Below, in pieces: positions 17,650-27,780 of a stretch of DNA of 64,000 bases; the first letter of the stretch is position 1; every line of letters starts with the position of its first letter. The stretch is from positions 248,001-312,000 of the forward strand of contig JANQLU010000136.1 in assembly GCA_028280445.1 (NCBI GenBank), given 5' to 3'. Source of the DNA: Pirellulaceae bacterium. Its GTDB lineage: Bacteria > Planctomycetota > Planctomycetia > Pirellulales > Pirellulaceae. Position numbers and translations under genes: made by a program. The notes under the pieces were generated by a model. The model had not been told where the DNA came from, searched no databases, and saw only the letters and a list, made by a program, of their open reading frames with translations.

Positions 17650-17700
17650 GATTGGACGAGTAAATCAAGCTTCCGTGCTTGGGGGCCTCCTCCTATGAAA
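17587..17700 (-). ncRNA. Candidate structured small RNA ending in an intrinsic terminator
   Basis: On the minus strand, GCUCUCGG (17642-17649) pairs with CCGAGAGC (17594-17601) around a long internal loop and is followed by seven U. Just 5' lies a second hairpin, CAAGC/GCUUG at 17666-17681, and a G-rich UAGGAGGAGG. No convincing ORF covers this stretch. I do not recognise a known riboswitch, 6S or SRP consensus. The 5' end is not defined. It could be a free small RNA or an attenuating leader of the downstream MATE gene. Confidence 0.45.
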
Positions 17701-18081
17701 AGATTGATTCGCATTCACAACTACCAGGGAGCAACTTCCGTGTCGCATCTGAAAAAGTCGCAGTTCGCAGACTGAGATGACAACGCTTTGTCAACCGAGT
17801 CCCATGCAAACTTTCGAACCCATCAGTTCATTCCTTTGAACATGGCGACATCCATCGGGAATCACCGTCGCCATGATTCGCGGAAATTATTGGAATCGGC
17901 AAAACGGGTCAATAGAACTTTGCAACTTTTTGAAAAAAGCAGTCAATTCGCGGTCGCGCAACACCGGCCAATTATCCATTTTGTTTTTGTGTTAAAATTG
18001 CGGCATCTAACATGCCAATAATGCGAACTGGTGCCAAAAAATGCATGCATTCGGATCGCTGAATAATCATCACCCGACGTC

Positions 18082-18138
18082 AGTAGGGCCGGTCCCACCG
18101 GCCAATCTAACAAACGGCCGGTGGGAACCGGCCCTACT
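18082..18138. repeat. Dispersed palindromic repeat, family B
   Basis: Arms of the type GTAGGGCCGGTTCCCACCGG (here one base shorter in the left arm) with the complementary right arm, loop aatctaacaaac. It sits immediately before a family A palindrome. Confidence 0.85.
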
Positions 18139-18172
18139 GGCGTCCCTCGCTCACGAGGATTTTGCATTAAAC

Positions 18173-18266
18173 AAAATCACAACCCGAAACGTGAGTGAGG
18201 GACTACGTTTTCACAGAATATCAGCGTGGTTGTGGTCCCTCGCTCACGCTTCGGGTTATGATTTTT
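18173..18266. repeat. Dispersed palindromic repeat, family A
   Basis: Left arm AACCCGAAACGTGAGTGAGG and a right arm complementary to CCCGAAGCGTGAGCGAGGGA, flanked by AAAATCA/TGATTTT. A related fragment, gtccctcgctcacgaggat, lies directly upstream at 18142-18160. Confidence 0.83.
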
Positions 18267-18332
18267 CACACATCGAAACCAACTCGAACTAGAATAACAC
18301 CAACGAGCTTTTTCGAATCGAGAATCCTTCGT

Positions 18333-18806
18333 ATGAACAACCACGAAGATCCCTGGGTACGGTTGGAAAAAAATAGAAGCCAAAAAGCAACGAACACGAC
18401 CAGCACATCACACAACCTACAACGTGCGCCAACCGTTGATGTCAACCTGCGACTGTTGGCCATTGGCTTCACGGTACTGATGTATTCAATCGTCGCCACC
18501 GTTCTGTTATTTGTAGCAGCGATGTCCATACCTTTAGTACTACCCAAATCGGATGTTTCAATCACGATTGCGACTATATTGGTGATCTTGGCGTTTATTG
18601 CTTCGGGCTTGGTCTCCGCCGCTGTAATCGTAATTACGATTTCCCGCGGTACGGTAGTTTCGGTAATTATGACTAGCATCGGGCTGCTGATACCCTGCAT
18701 CGGATTGTTAGTTATTTATTTCGCATACTGTGATGCGCGAGATACTCTTTTGGCACATGGTGCTAAAATCAATTTCTTTGGAGTCGATTTCTCAACCATT
18801 CGTTGA
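18333..18806 (+). CDS. Small membrane protein, unknown function
   Basis: 157 residues from ATG 18333; upstream in-frame codons fall in the repeat and were not used. A polar N-terminus of about 40 residues is followed by four hydrophobic segments (about 43-67, 76-97, 98-108 and 112-130) and a short polar tail. No family was recognised. It precedes an ECF sigma gene by 71 bp on the same strand, so co-expression is possible, but no anti-sigma motif is visible. Confidence 0.6.
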   Translation: MNNHEDPWVRLEKNRSQKATNTTSTSHNLQRAPTVDVNLRLLAIGFTVLMYSIVATVLLFVAAMSIPLVLPKSDVSITIATILVILAFIASGLVSAAVIVITISRGTVVSVIMTSIGLLIPCIGLLVIYFAYCDARDTLLAHGAKINFFGVDFSTIR

Positions 18807-18877
18807 GTCGTCAACTGCAATGTTTTGAAACCAACGATAACAGCCAGTCGAGATTACAAACGAAAAAAGGCAAACCG

Positions 18878-19492
18878 ATGAACCAGCCGCAAGAACATGA
18901 TGATTGGGATCGTATGATCCAAGGACTGCGTGATGGAGATGCCAATGTCTGTACCGATTTCTGGATGAAATACGGCCCGATGCTCGAAGGAGTCGCGGGG
19001 AAACAAATCTCCAATCAATTGCAGCGGCGGGTCGGTGCCGAAGATGTTGTTCAATCCGCTTGCCGAACATTTTTTCGGCGGATTTCAGAAGGCCAATTTG
19101 AATTGCCCGATTCCGATGCGCTGTGGCGATTGATGTGTGCCATTACGTTGACCAAAGCTCGTCGCGCGGCGCGGGATCAAAATCGGCAAAAACGTGGCAT
19201 GGATCGCGAGCAATACATCGACGCTACGGCACCTGATCAATCGACCGGAGGGTTTGAACTGGCTGGCCAGGGCGAAGCACCGGTCGAAGCGGTCGAGGTC
19301 GCAGATCAACTACGAGCGGTTCTCGAAGGACTCGGCGAACAAGAGTGCCAGATCCTCGATTTAAAACTGCAACAATTCACCAACGACGAAATCGCAGACA
19401 AAATCGGCTGCTCGGAACGAACGGTCCGTCGGCTGACCAAAAAAATCCAGGATCGCTGGTCTCAGATGATCGACGAAGATGATGAGGAATAA
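18878..19492 (+). CDS. ECF-type RNA polymerase sigma factor (planctomycete group)
   Basis: 204 residues from ATG 18878, with AAGG 7 nt upstream. Region 2 shows GAEDVVQSACRTFFRRISEG. Region 4 shows LGEQECQILDLKLQQFTNDE followed by the helix-turn-helix CSERTVRRLTKKIQDRW. A variable linker between the two contains acidic and glycine residues. It directs transcription of an unknown regulon. It is separate from the kinase-linked ECF gene at 13885 and has no kinase or anti-sigma gene beside it. Repeats of families B and C follow directly and may end its transcript. Confidence 0.88.
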   Translation: MNQPQEHDDWDRMIQGLRDGDANVCTDFWMKYGPMLEGVAGKQISNQLQRRVGAEDVVQSACRTFFRRISEGQFELPDSDALWRLMCAITLTKARRAARDQNRQKRGMDREQYIDATAPDQSTGGFELAGQGEAPVEAVEVADQLRAVLEGLGEQECQILDLKLQQFTNDEIADKIGCSERTVRRLTKKIQDRWSQMIDEDDEE

Positions 19493-19501
19493 CGTCGTCA
19501 C

Positions 19502-19559
19502 GTAGGGCCGGTTCCCACCGGCCAATCCAACAAAACGGCCGGTGGGAACCGGCCCTACT
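19502..19559. repeat. Dispersed palindromic repeat, family B
   Basis: Near-perfect inverted repeat, arms GTAGGGCCGGTTCCCACCGG, 10 bp after the ECF stop. Confidence 0.88.
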
Positions 19560-19577
19560 TGCGGGGGCGAGACTATC

Positions 19578-19646
19578 GTGAGCGGGAAGGGGCTAGCCGC
19601 CGGTTCGTTTGTGCTTCGAACCGGCGGCTAGCGCCTTGCCGCTCAC
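19578..19646. repeat. Dispersed palindromic repeat, family C
   Basis: Left arm slightly degenerate (GTGAGCGGGAAGGGGCTAGC), right arm consensus. It lies between two family B sequences. Confidence 0.85.
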
Positions 19647-19653
19647 AGGAAAA

Positions 19654-19720
19654 CATCCTCTTCATCCTGTAAATCCTGTCAAAACCGTTTTTAGATCGGC
19701 CGGTGGGAACCGGCCCTACT
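19654..19720. repeat. Family E (atcctgt) repeat joined to a family B half-element
   Basis: Direct units catcctcttcatcctgt and aaatcctgtc are followed by a lone right arm of family B (19697-19720). The same E-then-B-half order recurs at 28704-28818. Confidence 0.7.
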
Positions 19721-19735
19721 CATCGGTGAAGGTGA

Positions 19736-22700
19736 TCAAGATCGAGGGCTCACTTTTTTAAACGCCATTTGGACATCGTCCCAGTCCTCAAGCAATTGAC
19801 TGGCAAGCGAACTCATCGTTTTTTCTTGGAATTCACTGATGAGCTGATTCACTCGCTCGCGATCCTCACCGTCCAGCGGTGTTATTTCAACAGTCTGTTG
19901 ATTGCAACGATTTTCCAGTCGGTCATGTGGATCATAAATGTATGCCCGGCCGCCAGTCATTCCTGCGGCAAAGTTCTTGCCGACGGCTCCCAGCACGACA
20001 GCCGTACCGCGAGTCATGTACTCGCACCCATGTTCACCGCAGCCTTCGACGACCGCAATGGCGCCTGAATTTCGGACACAAAATCGCTCGGCGACCAGAC
20101 CCGCGGCAAACAATCGGCCTCCCGTCGCCCCGTACAACAACGTATTTCCGGCAATCACCGCTTGGTGGCTGCGAAATTTTGCGTCGTCCGCCGGTCGAAT
20201 CACAATCTCGCCGCCGCTCATCCCTTTGCCGACGTAATCGTTCGCTTCGCCGACCAACTCGATAACAATTCCCGAACACAAAAATGCTCCCAGGCTTTGG
20301 CCGGCAGAACCATGAAGATTCAAATTCAGAACCGGTTCCGCAAACGCATCTTTACCAAATTGTTTGGCAATCAAACCAGCAGCCCGCGTTCCAATATTGC
20401 GATCCGTATTAAAGATTTCAAAATTGAGCGTCAGTGGTTGCGTCGAAACGACTGCCTGCTCGTGTACAGCCGACGGCGACAACTCACCACTCGTATGATG
20501 AACGGCTGCCACAACCGCCGGCTGCTCGTGTGATTGCAAATGCTCTACAGCAGCAGACAATTGCTCCAAATAACGGTCGTCAAACGAATCGAGTTGCCGT
20601 GGCGGTTGTCGATATTTTTCAGCCGTCGGCCGATGTTGCGCCAAGTTTTCCGCTGGCATCCGCAACAACGGCGCCAACGATACCGAATTGGATTTGGCAT
20701 CGGGTCGATTGGTATCCTGCTTGAGGAAACGAGTTTGCCCGATCAAACCGTCCATCGACGAAACTCCCAGTTCAGCCAGAATCTCACGGCATTCAGCGGC
20801 GACTGCGTTGAGATAGTTAATCAAGTTTTCCGGTTTGCCTTTATACCGCGCTCGGAATTTAGGATCTTGAGTTGCAATCCCCACCGGACAATTGTTGAGA
20901 TGACATTTTTTGACATAGACGCAGCCCAGCGCCACCAGCGCCATCGTGCCAAAGTTGAATTCTTCGGCACCCAGGATGGCTGCGTGAACAATATCGCGAC
21001 CGGTCCGCAATCCGCCGTCAACGCGTAATACAATTTGTTCACGCACCGCGCTGGCCAGCAAAGCTTGTTGAGTTTCGGCCAAACCCACTTCCCAAGGAAT
21101 ACCGGCATGTTTGATCGATGTCAGCGGACTGGCTCCCGTACCTCCGTCGTGCCCGCTGATCAAAATCGAATCGGCTTGCGCCTTGGCCGCACCAACAGCG
21201 ATTCCACCCACGCCAGTAATGGCAACTAATTTGACACATACACGAGCTCTCGGATTGACCATTTTCAAATCAAAAATCAACTGTGCCAAATCTTCGATCG
21301 AATAAATGTCATGGTGGGGCGGGGGACTGATCAACGTCACTCCCGGATCTGTATTTCGCAATTTGGCAATCAAGCCATCCACCTTGAAGCCCGGCAGCTG
21401 CCCTCCTTCGCCCGGTTTTGCTCCCTGGGCCATCTTGATTTCCAATTCAACCGCATTGTTCAGGTATTCGGCATCAACTCCAAACCGCCCCGACGCAATC
21501 TGTTTGATCCGACTGTTCGCGTTGCGCCCGTTTTCCAGCGGCGTAAACCGACGCCGTTCTTCGCCACCTTCGCCCGAATTCGATTTACCGCCAATCTCAT
21601 TCATGGCGATCGCCAACGCTTCATGAGCCTCCGGGCTGATCGCACCCAAGCTCATTGCTGCTGTTGTGAATCGGGCTCGAATGGATTCAATCGGCTCAAC
21701 TTGATCGATGGGAATCGGTCCCGATGTTTCTGGAACCAACTGCAAAACGTCGCGAATTGCACTTGGGGATTCAGGTGTGACGTGTTCCTGGTATTTGAAA
21801 TAATCGTCCGCCTTGCCTTCGCGGACAAACTGGTGGAACGACTTGGTAACCTTGCCATTGATTAGATGTTGTTCGCCATCACGGCGCGGTTTGAGAATTC
21901 CCAAATCGGCAATTTGGAGTTGGTCGCTGTCGGTTTGGAAAGCGCGATGGTGGCGAGCAAGACAATCATCAGCAACATGCGCAAAACCTATCCCGCCCAG
22001 GACGGACAAACTATGGCGAAAACAGGTATCAATGATCTCCGGTCCGATTCCGATCGCTTCAAAGACCTGGGCTCCCTGATAACTTTTGAGAACGCTGATG
22101 CCCATTTTGGACATGATTTTGCACAAACCGTTTTTGAGCGAAGCACGATAGTTTTGAATCAGCGTCTCGCCGGACAGGTCGGAAAGTTTGTCATTTTGTT
22201 TCAGTTGCAAAATCGTATCAAACGCCAGGTACGGATAGACCGCGGTACAACCGTAACCAAACAACAGCGATAGTTGATGCGGATCGCGCACCTCAGCCGT
22301 TTCCGCAATGATACTGCACATCATCCGCTGACCCGATTGAATCAAAGCGTGATGGACAGCACCAACGGCCAACAACATCGGAATCGCGACTTGCTCTGAA
22401 TCGACATGGCGGTCGGTCAGGATCAAAACCGACGCATGGTCTTCGACGGCCATCCGCGCCTGATCCGAAATTTGTTTCAACGCTTGTTCGAGTCCATCGC
22501 GCCCCGCCTCGCGATGCCAAGTGCAATCGATCGATTGGGATTGAAACGGACATTGCTGTAGTAGTTGATCCAACTCACCCGGCGCCAGTACGGGATTATC
22601 CAACACCATCACGCGGGCGTGTTGAGGTGTTTCATCGAGGATATTTCGTTCGGGGCCCAATCCCGTCGTAACAGACATCGCGCTCTGTTCGCGAATCGGG

Positions 22701-24319
22701 TCGATCGGCGGATTGGTGACTTGTGCAAAACGTTGTTTGAAATAGTCGGCAATGTGGCGTTCTCGCTTGCTGAATACCGCCAGCGGCGTATCGACCCCCA
22801 TGCTAAACGTTGGCTCTTTACCCGATTCAGCCATTTGCTGCAGACCAATATCGATTTCTTCGCGTGTGAAACCCGCCGCAATTTGCAACCGCATCAATGT
22901 TTCCGAACTCAATTCGGTCGATGAATGATTTTCTAATGCGGGCTGCAATCGAAATTGGATCTTGTTGTCATCGACCCAGGTTTTCCAATCCTGTTGGCTC
23001 GCCAGCTGTTTGCAAATATCGATATTTCTCAGAAGCTGACCGGCTTGCAGATCGACGGCGATCATTTCACCTGGCGCAAGTCGCCCCTTGGCAATGACTG
23101 TTGATTCGTCGATGCGTTCCGAACCAAGCTCCGACCCAACGATCAAAATATCATCGTCGGTGATTTTGTAGCGGGCTGGACGCAAACCATTTTTGTCGAG
23201 ACAGGCGACTGCGAATTTACCATCGGTCGCGGCAATCGCTGCAGGGCCATCCCAAGGTTCTGAGAAACAGCTGTGGTATTCGTAAAACGCTCGGATCTGC
23301 TGGGCGGCATCGGCGTCCAAACCGAATTCCGCGTGATCCTGGTTCCTCCAATCCGGCGGAATCAGCATCGAAATGGCATGAATGATCGACCGCCCGGACA
23401 AAGTCAACAGCTCAAGTGCATTGTCGAGACTGGCCGAATCGGAATCATCAAATCGAAACAAACGCTTGACAATGTCGCGATGCCGGTGCCACTGGGGATG
23501 GAAAAAATTAGACTCGCGGGCGGTGAACCAATTTCGATTTCCACGAATCGTATTGATCTCTCCATTGTGTGCCAACATGCGAAACGGTTGGCACAGCGAC
23601 CAGGTTGGTTGTGTATTGGTACTGAATCGTTGATGGAAAATGCAAGTCGTACACTCGTATTCAGGGTTTTTCAAATCAGGATAAAAATCCGCCAACGAGG
23701 CCGATAGAACCATCGCTTTGTAGGAAATCGTGCGACACGACATCGATGGAATATGCAATGATTCCCAGCCCGACCGTTGAGGTGTCAATTCGCTGGCGCG
23801 GCGAGCCAAAAACAACTCGCGTTCAAATCGGTCACCATCGGCATGCGGCGCCGAAATGAAAATCTGCTTGACGGTCGGGCAGTTAGCCGCTGCAACATCA
23901 CCAAGTTTCGCCGTGTTCGTTGGAACTTGTCGAACTCCCAACACGCCTAGACCAAACGATTTGATCTGGCGACAAACCATTTCCAGTAATTCAGCCGCAA
24001 TTTGCTCATCGTTGGGCAGGAACACAACGCCGACTCCAACCTGGCTCGGCTGCGCTGTAATTTCCAACTCTTTCATCCAACGTTGGATCAGCTTTTCCGG
24101 CAATGTCGTCGTGACGCCGGCACCATCACCCGTGATCCCGTCCGCAGCAATGGCACCGCGATGCGCAACATTCGCCAATGACGTCAACCCAATATCCAGG
24201 ATGCATCGGCCCGGTTGCCCAGTGATCGAGGTAATCATTCCAACGCCACAAGAATCTGTTGGATATAAATCAACGAGATCATTGCGGACGTTTCTGCTTG
24301 GTTTACTGAAACACATCAA
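19736..24319 (-). CDS. gltB: Glutamate synthase, large (alpha) subunit
   Basis: 1527 residues, full length for GltB. It transfers the glutamine amide to 2-oxoglutarate to make glutamate. A 23-residue propeptide precedes C24 (DSCGVGMI), the class-II amidotransferase nucleophile. Next come the glutaminase domain, the central domain, the FMN barrel (GEGGEERRRF, KPGEGGQLPG) and the 3Fe-4S motif CVYVKKCHLNNC (CX5CX4C). The C-terminus is the GXGXG beta-helix. No gltD small subunit is adjacent, so the electron source (separate GltD or ferredoxin) is unresolved. It is divergent from the sulfatase gene. Confidence 0.95.
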   Translation of the reverse strand: MMCFSKPSRNVRNDLVDLYPTDSCGVGMITSITGQPGRCILDIGLTSLANVAHRGAIAADGITGDGAGVTTTLPEKLIQRWMKELEITAQPSQVGVGVVFLPNDEQIAAELLEMVCRQIKSFGLGVLGVRQVPTNTAKLGDVAAANCPTVKQIFISAPHADGDRFERELFLARRASELTPQRSGWESLHIPSMSCRTISYKAMVLSASLADFYPDLKNPEYECTTCIFHQRFSTNTQPTWSLCQPFRMLAHNGEINTIRGNRNWFTARESNFFHPQWHRHRDIVKRLFRFDDSDSASLDNALELLTLSGRSIIHAISMLIPPDWRNQDHAEFGLDADAAQQIRAFYEYHSCFSEPWDGPAAIAATDGKFAVACLDKNGLRPARYKITDDDILIVGSELGSERIDESTVIAKGRLAPGEMIAVDLQAGQLLRNIDICKQLASQQDWKTWVDDNKIQFRLQPALENHSSTELSSETLMRLQIAAGFTREEIDIGLQQMAESGKEPTFSMGVDTPLAVFSKRERHIADYFKQRFAQVTNPPIDPIREQSAMSVTTGLGPERNILDETPQHARVMVLDNPVLAPGELDQLLQQCPFQSQSIDCTWHREAGRDGLEQALKQISDQARMAVEDHASVLILTDRHVDSEQVAIPMLLAVGAVHHALIQSGQRMMCSIIAETAEVRDPHQLSLLFGYGCTAVYPYLAFDTILQLKQNDKLSDLSGETLIQNYRASLKNGLCKIMSKMGISVLKSYQGAQVFEAIGIGPEIIDTCFRHSLSVLGGIGFAHVADDCLARHHRAFQTDSDQLQIADLGILKPRRDGEQHLINGKVTKSFHQFVREGKADDYFKYQEHVTPESPSAIRDVLQLVPETSGPIPIDQVEPIESIRARFTTAAMSLGAISPEAHEALAIAMNEIGGKSNSGEGGEERRRFTPLENGRNANSRIKQIASGRFGVDAEYLNNAVELEIKMAQGAKPGEGGQLPGFKVDGLIAKLRNTDPGVTLISPPPHHDIYSIEDLAQLIFDLKMVNPRARVCVKLVAITGVGGIAVGAAKAQADSILISGHDGGTGASPLTSIKHAGIPWEVGLAETQQALLASAVREQIVLRVDGGLRTGRDIVHAAILGAEEFNFGTMALVALGCVYVKKCHLNNCPVGIATQDPKFRARYKGKPENLINYLNAVAAECREILAELGVSSMDGLIGQTRFLKQDTNRPDAKSNSVSLAPLLRMPAENLAQHRPTAEKYRQPPRQLDSFDDRYLEQLSAAVEHLQSHEQPAVVAAVHHTSGELSPSAVHEQAVVSTQPLTLNFEIFNTDRNIGTRAAGLIAKQFGKDAFAEPVLNLNLHGSAGQSLGAFLCSGIVIELVGEANDYVGKGMSGGEIVIRPADDAKFRSHQAVIAGNTLLYGATGGRLFAAGLVAERFCVRNSGAIAVVEGCGEHGCEYMTRGTAVVLGAVGKNFAAGMTGGRAYIYDPHDRLENRCNQQTVEITPLDGEDRERVNQLISEFQEKTMSSLASQLLEDWDDVQMAFKKVSPRS

Positions 24320-24576
24320 AATGGCGGTTATCGTTCAAAAAAAAGCTGTGGTCGATTTTATTCCCAATGCAAATGTTGACAGAAAACACGCAGAATTGAA
24401 AATCAAAAATATCAATGGCGAGCTAATTCACGTTACCATTGTTCTACGTTGTTTTTTCGTTTCTAGAAAAATTTGCAGCTAGAGACGTCGCTCAAAAAGT
24501 GATGACAATATGATTGGTGTTTGCGTAGCAGCAACGGGCACAGGAAAATCAGTTCAAATAACAAACCGCGACCATC

Positions 24577-26262
24577 ATGAGCAACGATGTTCGCGTGTAT
24601 CCCGCGACAAGATCCAGAAGGCAATTTATGAAATCAACTATTGTGACAACCGTTTTGACGTTTCTAGTCTGGATATCGGGAGTTCCGTTTGAACACGCCC
24701 AACCATTGGTTGCTGATCAAAACGCTCCTGCGACTCAAGCCAAGCGTCCCAATATTGTGTTTATTTTTTCCGACGATCACGCCATCAAGTCGATATCAGC
24801 TTACGGAGGACCGCTTGCGAAAATTGCACCCACTCCGAACATTGATCGATTGGCACGCGAGGGCATGTTGTTTCGCAATTCGTTTTGCGCGAATTCCATC
24901 TGCGGTCCGTCTCGTGCGACCATCTTGACCGGTAAACACAGTCACAAAAATGGATTTATGCGAAATACAGGGCGGGGGATGGATCAATCGCAATGGACGG
25001 TTGCCAAAGCGTTACAAGCGGCCGGCTATCATACCGCGGTCATTGGAAAATGGCATTTGAAAACCAAACCCGTTGGATTTGACCATTGGGAGATCTTCCC
25101 GGGGCAAGGGAATTACTACAACCCAGTTTTTTTGCAGCAGGATGGTAGTCGAAAAAAATTCGAAGGTTATGCCACCGATTTGACGACTAGCAAGGCGTTG
25201 AAGTGGCTGGAAAATCGCGACGATTCAAAACCGTTTTTCCTGATGTGCCAACACAAAGCTCCTCACCGAACATTCGCACCCGCGCTGCGACATCTCGCTA
25301 GTTTTGACAAAGTCGAAATTCCTGAGCCAGAAAATTTGTTTGATGATTACGCCAACCGTAGCGTCACACTGGCGAAAAACGAAATGGAAATCGATCGGCA
25401 TTTCGATTGGGCTTACGATGCCAAAGTCCGTAAAGACGAGCGCGGCAATGTGCGTCTGCCGAAACCCGACCGCTACGGTACTCCCGAATACAATCGGATG
25501 ACCGCAAAACAGAAAAAGGTCTGGGACGCTCACTTCGGTCCGAGAAACCGTGAGTTCCTGGAGCAATTTCGAGCCGGTAAACTCAGCCACAAAGAGATTG
25601 TTCGCTGGAAATATCGCCGTTACATGCGCAATTACCTCGGCACGGTCAAAGCGGTCGATGAAAGTGTAGGAAAAATTCTCGACTATCTCGACAAAAGCGG
25701 TTTGGCAAAAAACACGATTGTCATTTACTCGTCGGACCAAGGATTTTACCTGGGTGAACACGGCTGGTACGACAAACGCTGGATGTTCGAAGAGTCATTT
25801 CGAATGCCGTTGATTGTACGCTGGCCGGGCGCCGTCAAACCCAATTCAAAACCCGAGGAATTGGTTCAAAACATCGATTACGCGCCCACGTTTCTGGAGA
25901 TGGCGGGTCTGAAAGTACCTGCGGAAATTCAAGGGCGTTCGCTGGTTCCGCTGCTGCGTGGCAAAGAAACAAAATGGCGCAAGTCATTGTACTACGCCTA
26001 CTACGAGTTAGGCGAACATGCTGTCCCACAACATTTTGGGGTCCGTACGGATCGTTACAAACTGATTTACTTTCCCGTAACCAACGAATGGAACATGTTT
26101 GATCTGAAAACAGACCCTCATGAAATGAAAAGCGTTTACGATGATCCGCAGTATGCCGATCAACGCCGCTCTCTGACCCAGGAGTTCCATCGTTTGCGTC
26201 AACATTACGACGCACCACCGTTTCCCAAACCGCGCAAACCGAAAGGCAATCCGCGAAAATGA
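24577..26262 (+). CDS. Sulfatase, formylglycine-dependent
   Basis: 561 residues. Type I sulfatase that hydrolyses sulfate esters, probably on sulfated polysaccharides. The N-terminus holds a Tat-like signal (SRRQF at 13-17, then a hydrophobic stretch), which supports the upstream ATG. The metal-binding aspartates SDD are at residues 65-67. The modification motif is CGPSR starting at C109, to be converted to formylglycine, with the downstream TGKHSHKNG. A C-terminal subdomain around RSLVPLLRGK and DPHEMKSVYDD completes the fold. No maturase gene is in the window. A methyltransferase gene follows 85 bp later. Confidence 0.94.
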   Translation: MSNDVRVYPATRSRRQFMKSTIVTTVLTFLVWISGVPFEHAQPLVADQNAPATQAKRPNIVFIFSDDHAIKSISAYGGPLAKIAPTPNIDRLAREGMLFRNSFCANSICGPSRATILTGKHSHKNGFMRNTGRGMDQSQWTVAKALQAAGYHTAVIGKWHLKTKPVGFDHWEIFPGQGNYYNPVFLQQDGSRKKFEGYATDLTTSKALKWLENRDDSKPFFLMCQHKAPHRTFAPALRHLASFDKVEIPEPENLFDDYANRSVTLAKNEMEIDRHFDWAYDAKVRKDERGNVRLPKPDRYGTPEYNRMTAKQKKVWDAHFGPRNREFLEQFRAGKLSHKEIVRWKYRRYMRNYLGTVKAVDESVGKILDYLDKSGLAKNTIVIYSSDQGFYLGEHGWYDKRWMFEESFRMPLIVRWPGAVKPNSKPEELVQNIDYAPTFLEMAGLKVPAEIQGRSLVPLLRGKETKWRKSLYYAYYELGEHAVPQHFGVRTDRYKLIYFPVTNEWNMFDLKTDPHEMKSVYDDPQYADQRRSLTQEFHRLRQHYDAPPFPKPRKPKGNPRK

Positions 26263-26347
26263 TCGTTACGTTGAACGTTCGATTCAACCACTTGTTCGGC
26301 AACGCCACCGTTTCTCTCCCCCACTAAAGACCGGATTTGGAAAAACG

Positions 26348-27076
26348 ATGGGTCACAGCGCAAACAATCAATCGCTAAACAGCATTCGCGACCTGGGTTG
26401 CAAGAAAAATATTGAAGTCATCAACGAGTTTGTTTCGTTGGATGGGAAATTTGTCATTGACGCTGGCTGTGGTTCGATGATTTTTTCAGAACAAGTTGCC
26501 GAGGCAGGGGCACAAGTTCTGGCCATCGATCCCGATCCCCTCCAAGCGAAAATAAACCGCGAAACGTCTCCCATTCCCAATATCCGTTTCGAAGAAACCG
26601 GCGCAGACGCTTTATCGGTTGACGATCATTCGGTCGACGGAGTTTTTTTCAGCTATTCGCTTCACCATATTCCAGCGGAAATTTATCCCCAGGTTTTCGG
26701 CGAAGTGTTTCGTGTCCTCAAACCAGATGGTTTTCTCTACGTCATCGAGCCGATTGATTGCCCATTGAATGAAGTGATGATGTTGTTTCATAACGAACAA
26801 GCAGAACGTGCGGCAGCTCAGACTGCGCTCAACGAATTGGCCGTCCCGGCATTCGAATATCACGAGGTCGTCACGTATCACAGTATTTCAGAATTTGATT
26901 CGTTCGACCATTTTGCGACGCATTTTGGCAGTCGAACATTTAATCCAGACTACACGGAGGCGGACGTCCGCGCTCCCGCTGTTAGAGAAGCATTCGAGCG
27001 GCTGGCAGGACAACCCAAATATCGTTTCGAAGCACCCAAGGTGGTGATGTTTCTGGAAAAACTAAAAACGAGTTAG
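26348..27076 (+). CDS. Class I SAM-dependent methyltransferase
   Basis: 242 residues of the Methyltransf_11/25 type. The SAM-binding motif I is VIDAGCGSMIFSEQ, acidic motif II is LAIDPDP, and the later motif is DGVFFSYSLHHIP. The substrate is unknown and nothing nearby points to one. It starts at ATG 26348 with TTGGAAAA upstream. It is on the strand of the sulfatase and converges on the SecA-motor-like gene. Confidence 0.85.
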   Translation: MGHSANNQSLNSIRDLGCKKNIEVINEFVSLDGKFVIDAGCGSMIFSEQVAEAGAQVLAIDPDPLQAKINRETSPIPNIRFEETGADALSVDDHSVDGVFFSYSLHHIPAEIYPQVFGEVFRVLKPDGFLYVIEPIDCPLNEVMMLFHNEQAERAAAQTALNELAVPAFEYHEVVTYHSISEFDSFDHFATHFGSRTFNPDYTEADVRAPAVREAFERLAGQPKYRFEAPKVVMFLEKLKTS

Positions 27077-27115
27077 TCGCACACCACAAAATTTTGAAGT
27101 TCTTTCTTACTTGAA

Positions 27116-27769
27116 TCAATCTTGAGATCTCAAATTGGCGTCGAGCCATTTCTCGATCGATTCCGCTTTGACTTCCGATTCCAAACGAGAGTTGATACTT
27201 CGAATGCGGGCATCGATTCTGCGGGACGCCAGAGTGCTGGTGAAAACAATGTCGTCAATCGATGTCCAGTGTTTGAGCAGTTTCCGTTCGTTGTCACCGA
27301 AACAGTAATCGATCAACGGCTGCTCAAATGACAGATAATATCCCATCTTGGACATGTAACAGGAGCGTCTGGCAAAATGTTCAATCTGGTCATCGAGATG
27401 GCGAATCGGATTTTTTTCAACCACCAGAATCGACAACTGGCGTTTGTTTAGTTCGATCGCTGGAACATCGACAGCTCCGAGCATTTGGCTCAACGTCAAT
27501 AAAACACAGCCGTCGGTCGACGCCTGTTCCCGAAGTGTTTTTGCGTTGAGTTCCAGCGTTGGAATCTCAAAACCAATGTTCCAGGCTTCCAATTTTTTCT
27601 GTGTTTCTGAAAACGTCGCTGGAAAATGGTTGACCACCAAGACAATGTGACCCGACATGACACATTTTTGGATTGCCTCTCGCACCGCATCGTCAACGGT
27701 TGTCTGGCGAAATCCAAAATTGTCGGGGTATTGATAAAACTGAGGTTTACGAAATATCCATTTGAACAT
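27116..27769 (-). CDS. Protein resembling the C-terminal motor part of SecA, function unknown
   Basis: 217 residues from ATG 27769; the frame runs further upstream but crosses a terminator hairpin. The order of blocks recalls the second ATPase lobe of SecA: HIVLVVNHFPATFSETQKKL, then CVLLTLSQMLGAVDVP where SecA has its NMAGRGTDI block, then RHLDDQIEHFARR and YYLSFEQPLIDYCFG resembling the SecA RIDxQLRGRxGRQ and FxLSxED segments. The catalytic arginines are poorly kept, so ATPase activity is doubtful. The similarity was judged by eye and is weak. It is downstream of a zinc-ribbon membrane protein gene with a terminator-like hairpin between. Confidence 0.5.
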   Translation of the reverse strand: MFKWIFRKPQFYQYPDNFGFRQTTVDDAVREAIQKCVMSGHIVLVVNHFPATFSETQKKLEAWNIGFEIPTLELNAKTLREQASTDGCVLLTLSQMLGAVDVPAIELNKRQLSILVVEKNPIRHLDDQIEHFARRSCYMSKMGYYLSFEQPLIDYCFGDNERKLLKHWTSIDDIVFTSTLASRRIDARIRSINSRLESEVKAESIEKWLDANLRSQD

Positions 27770-27780
27770 TCCTGCATCAT

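Noticed and set aside
17695..17775. Plus-strand mini-ORF of 26 codons opposite the candidate small RNA
   Set aside because: There is no ribosome-binding site (the preceding bases are pyrimidine-rich), and no homology is recognised.
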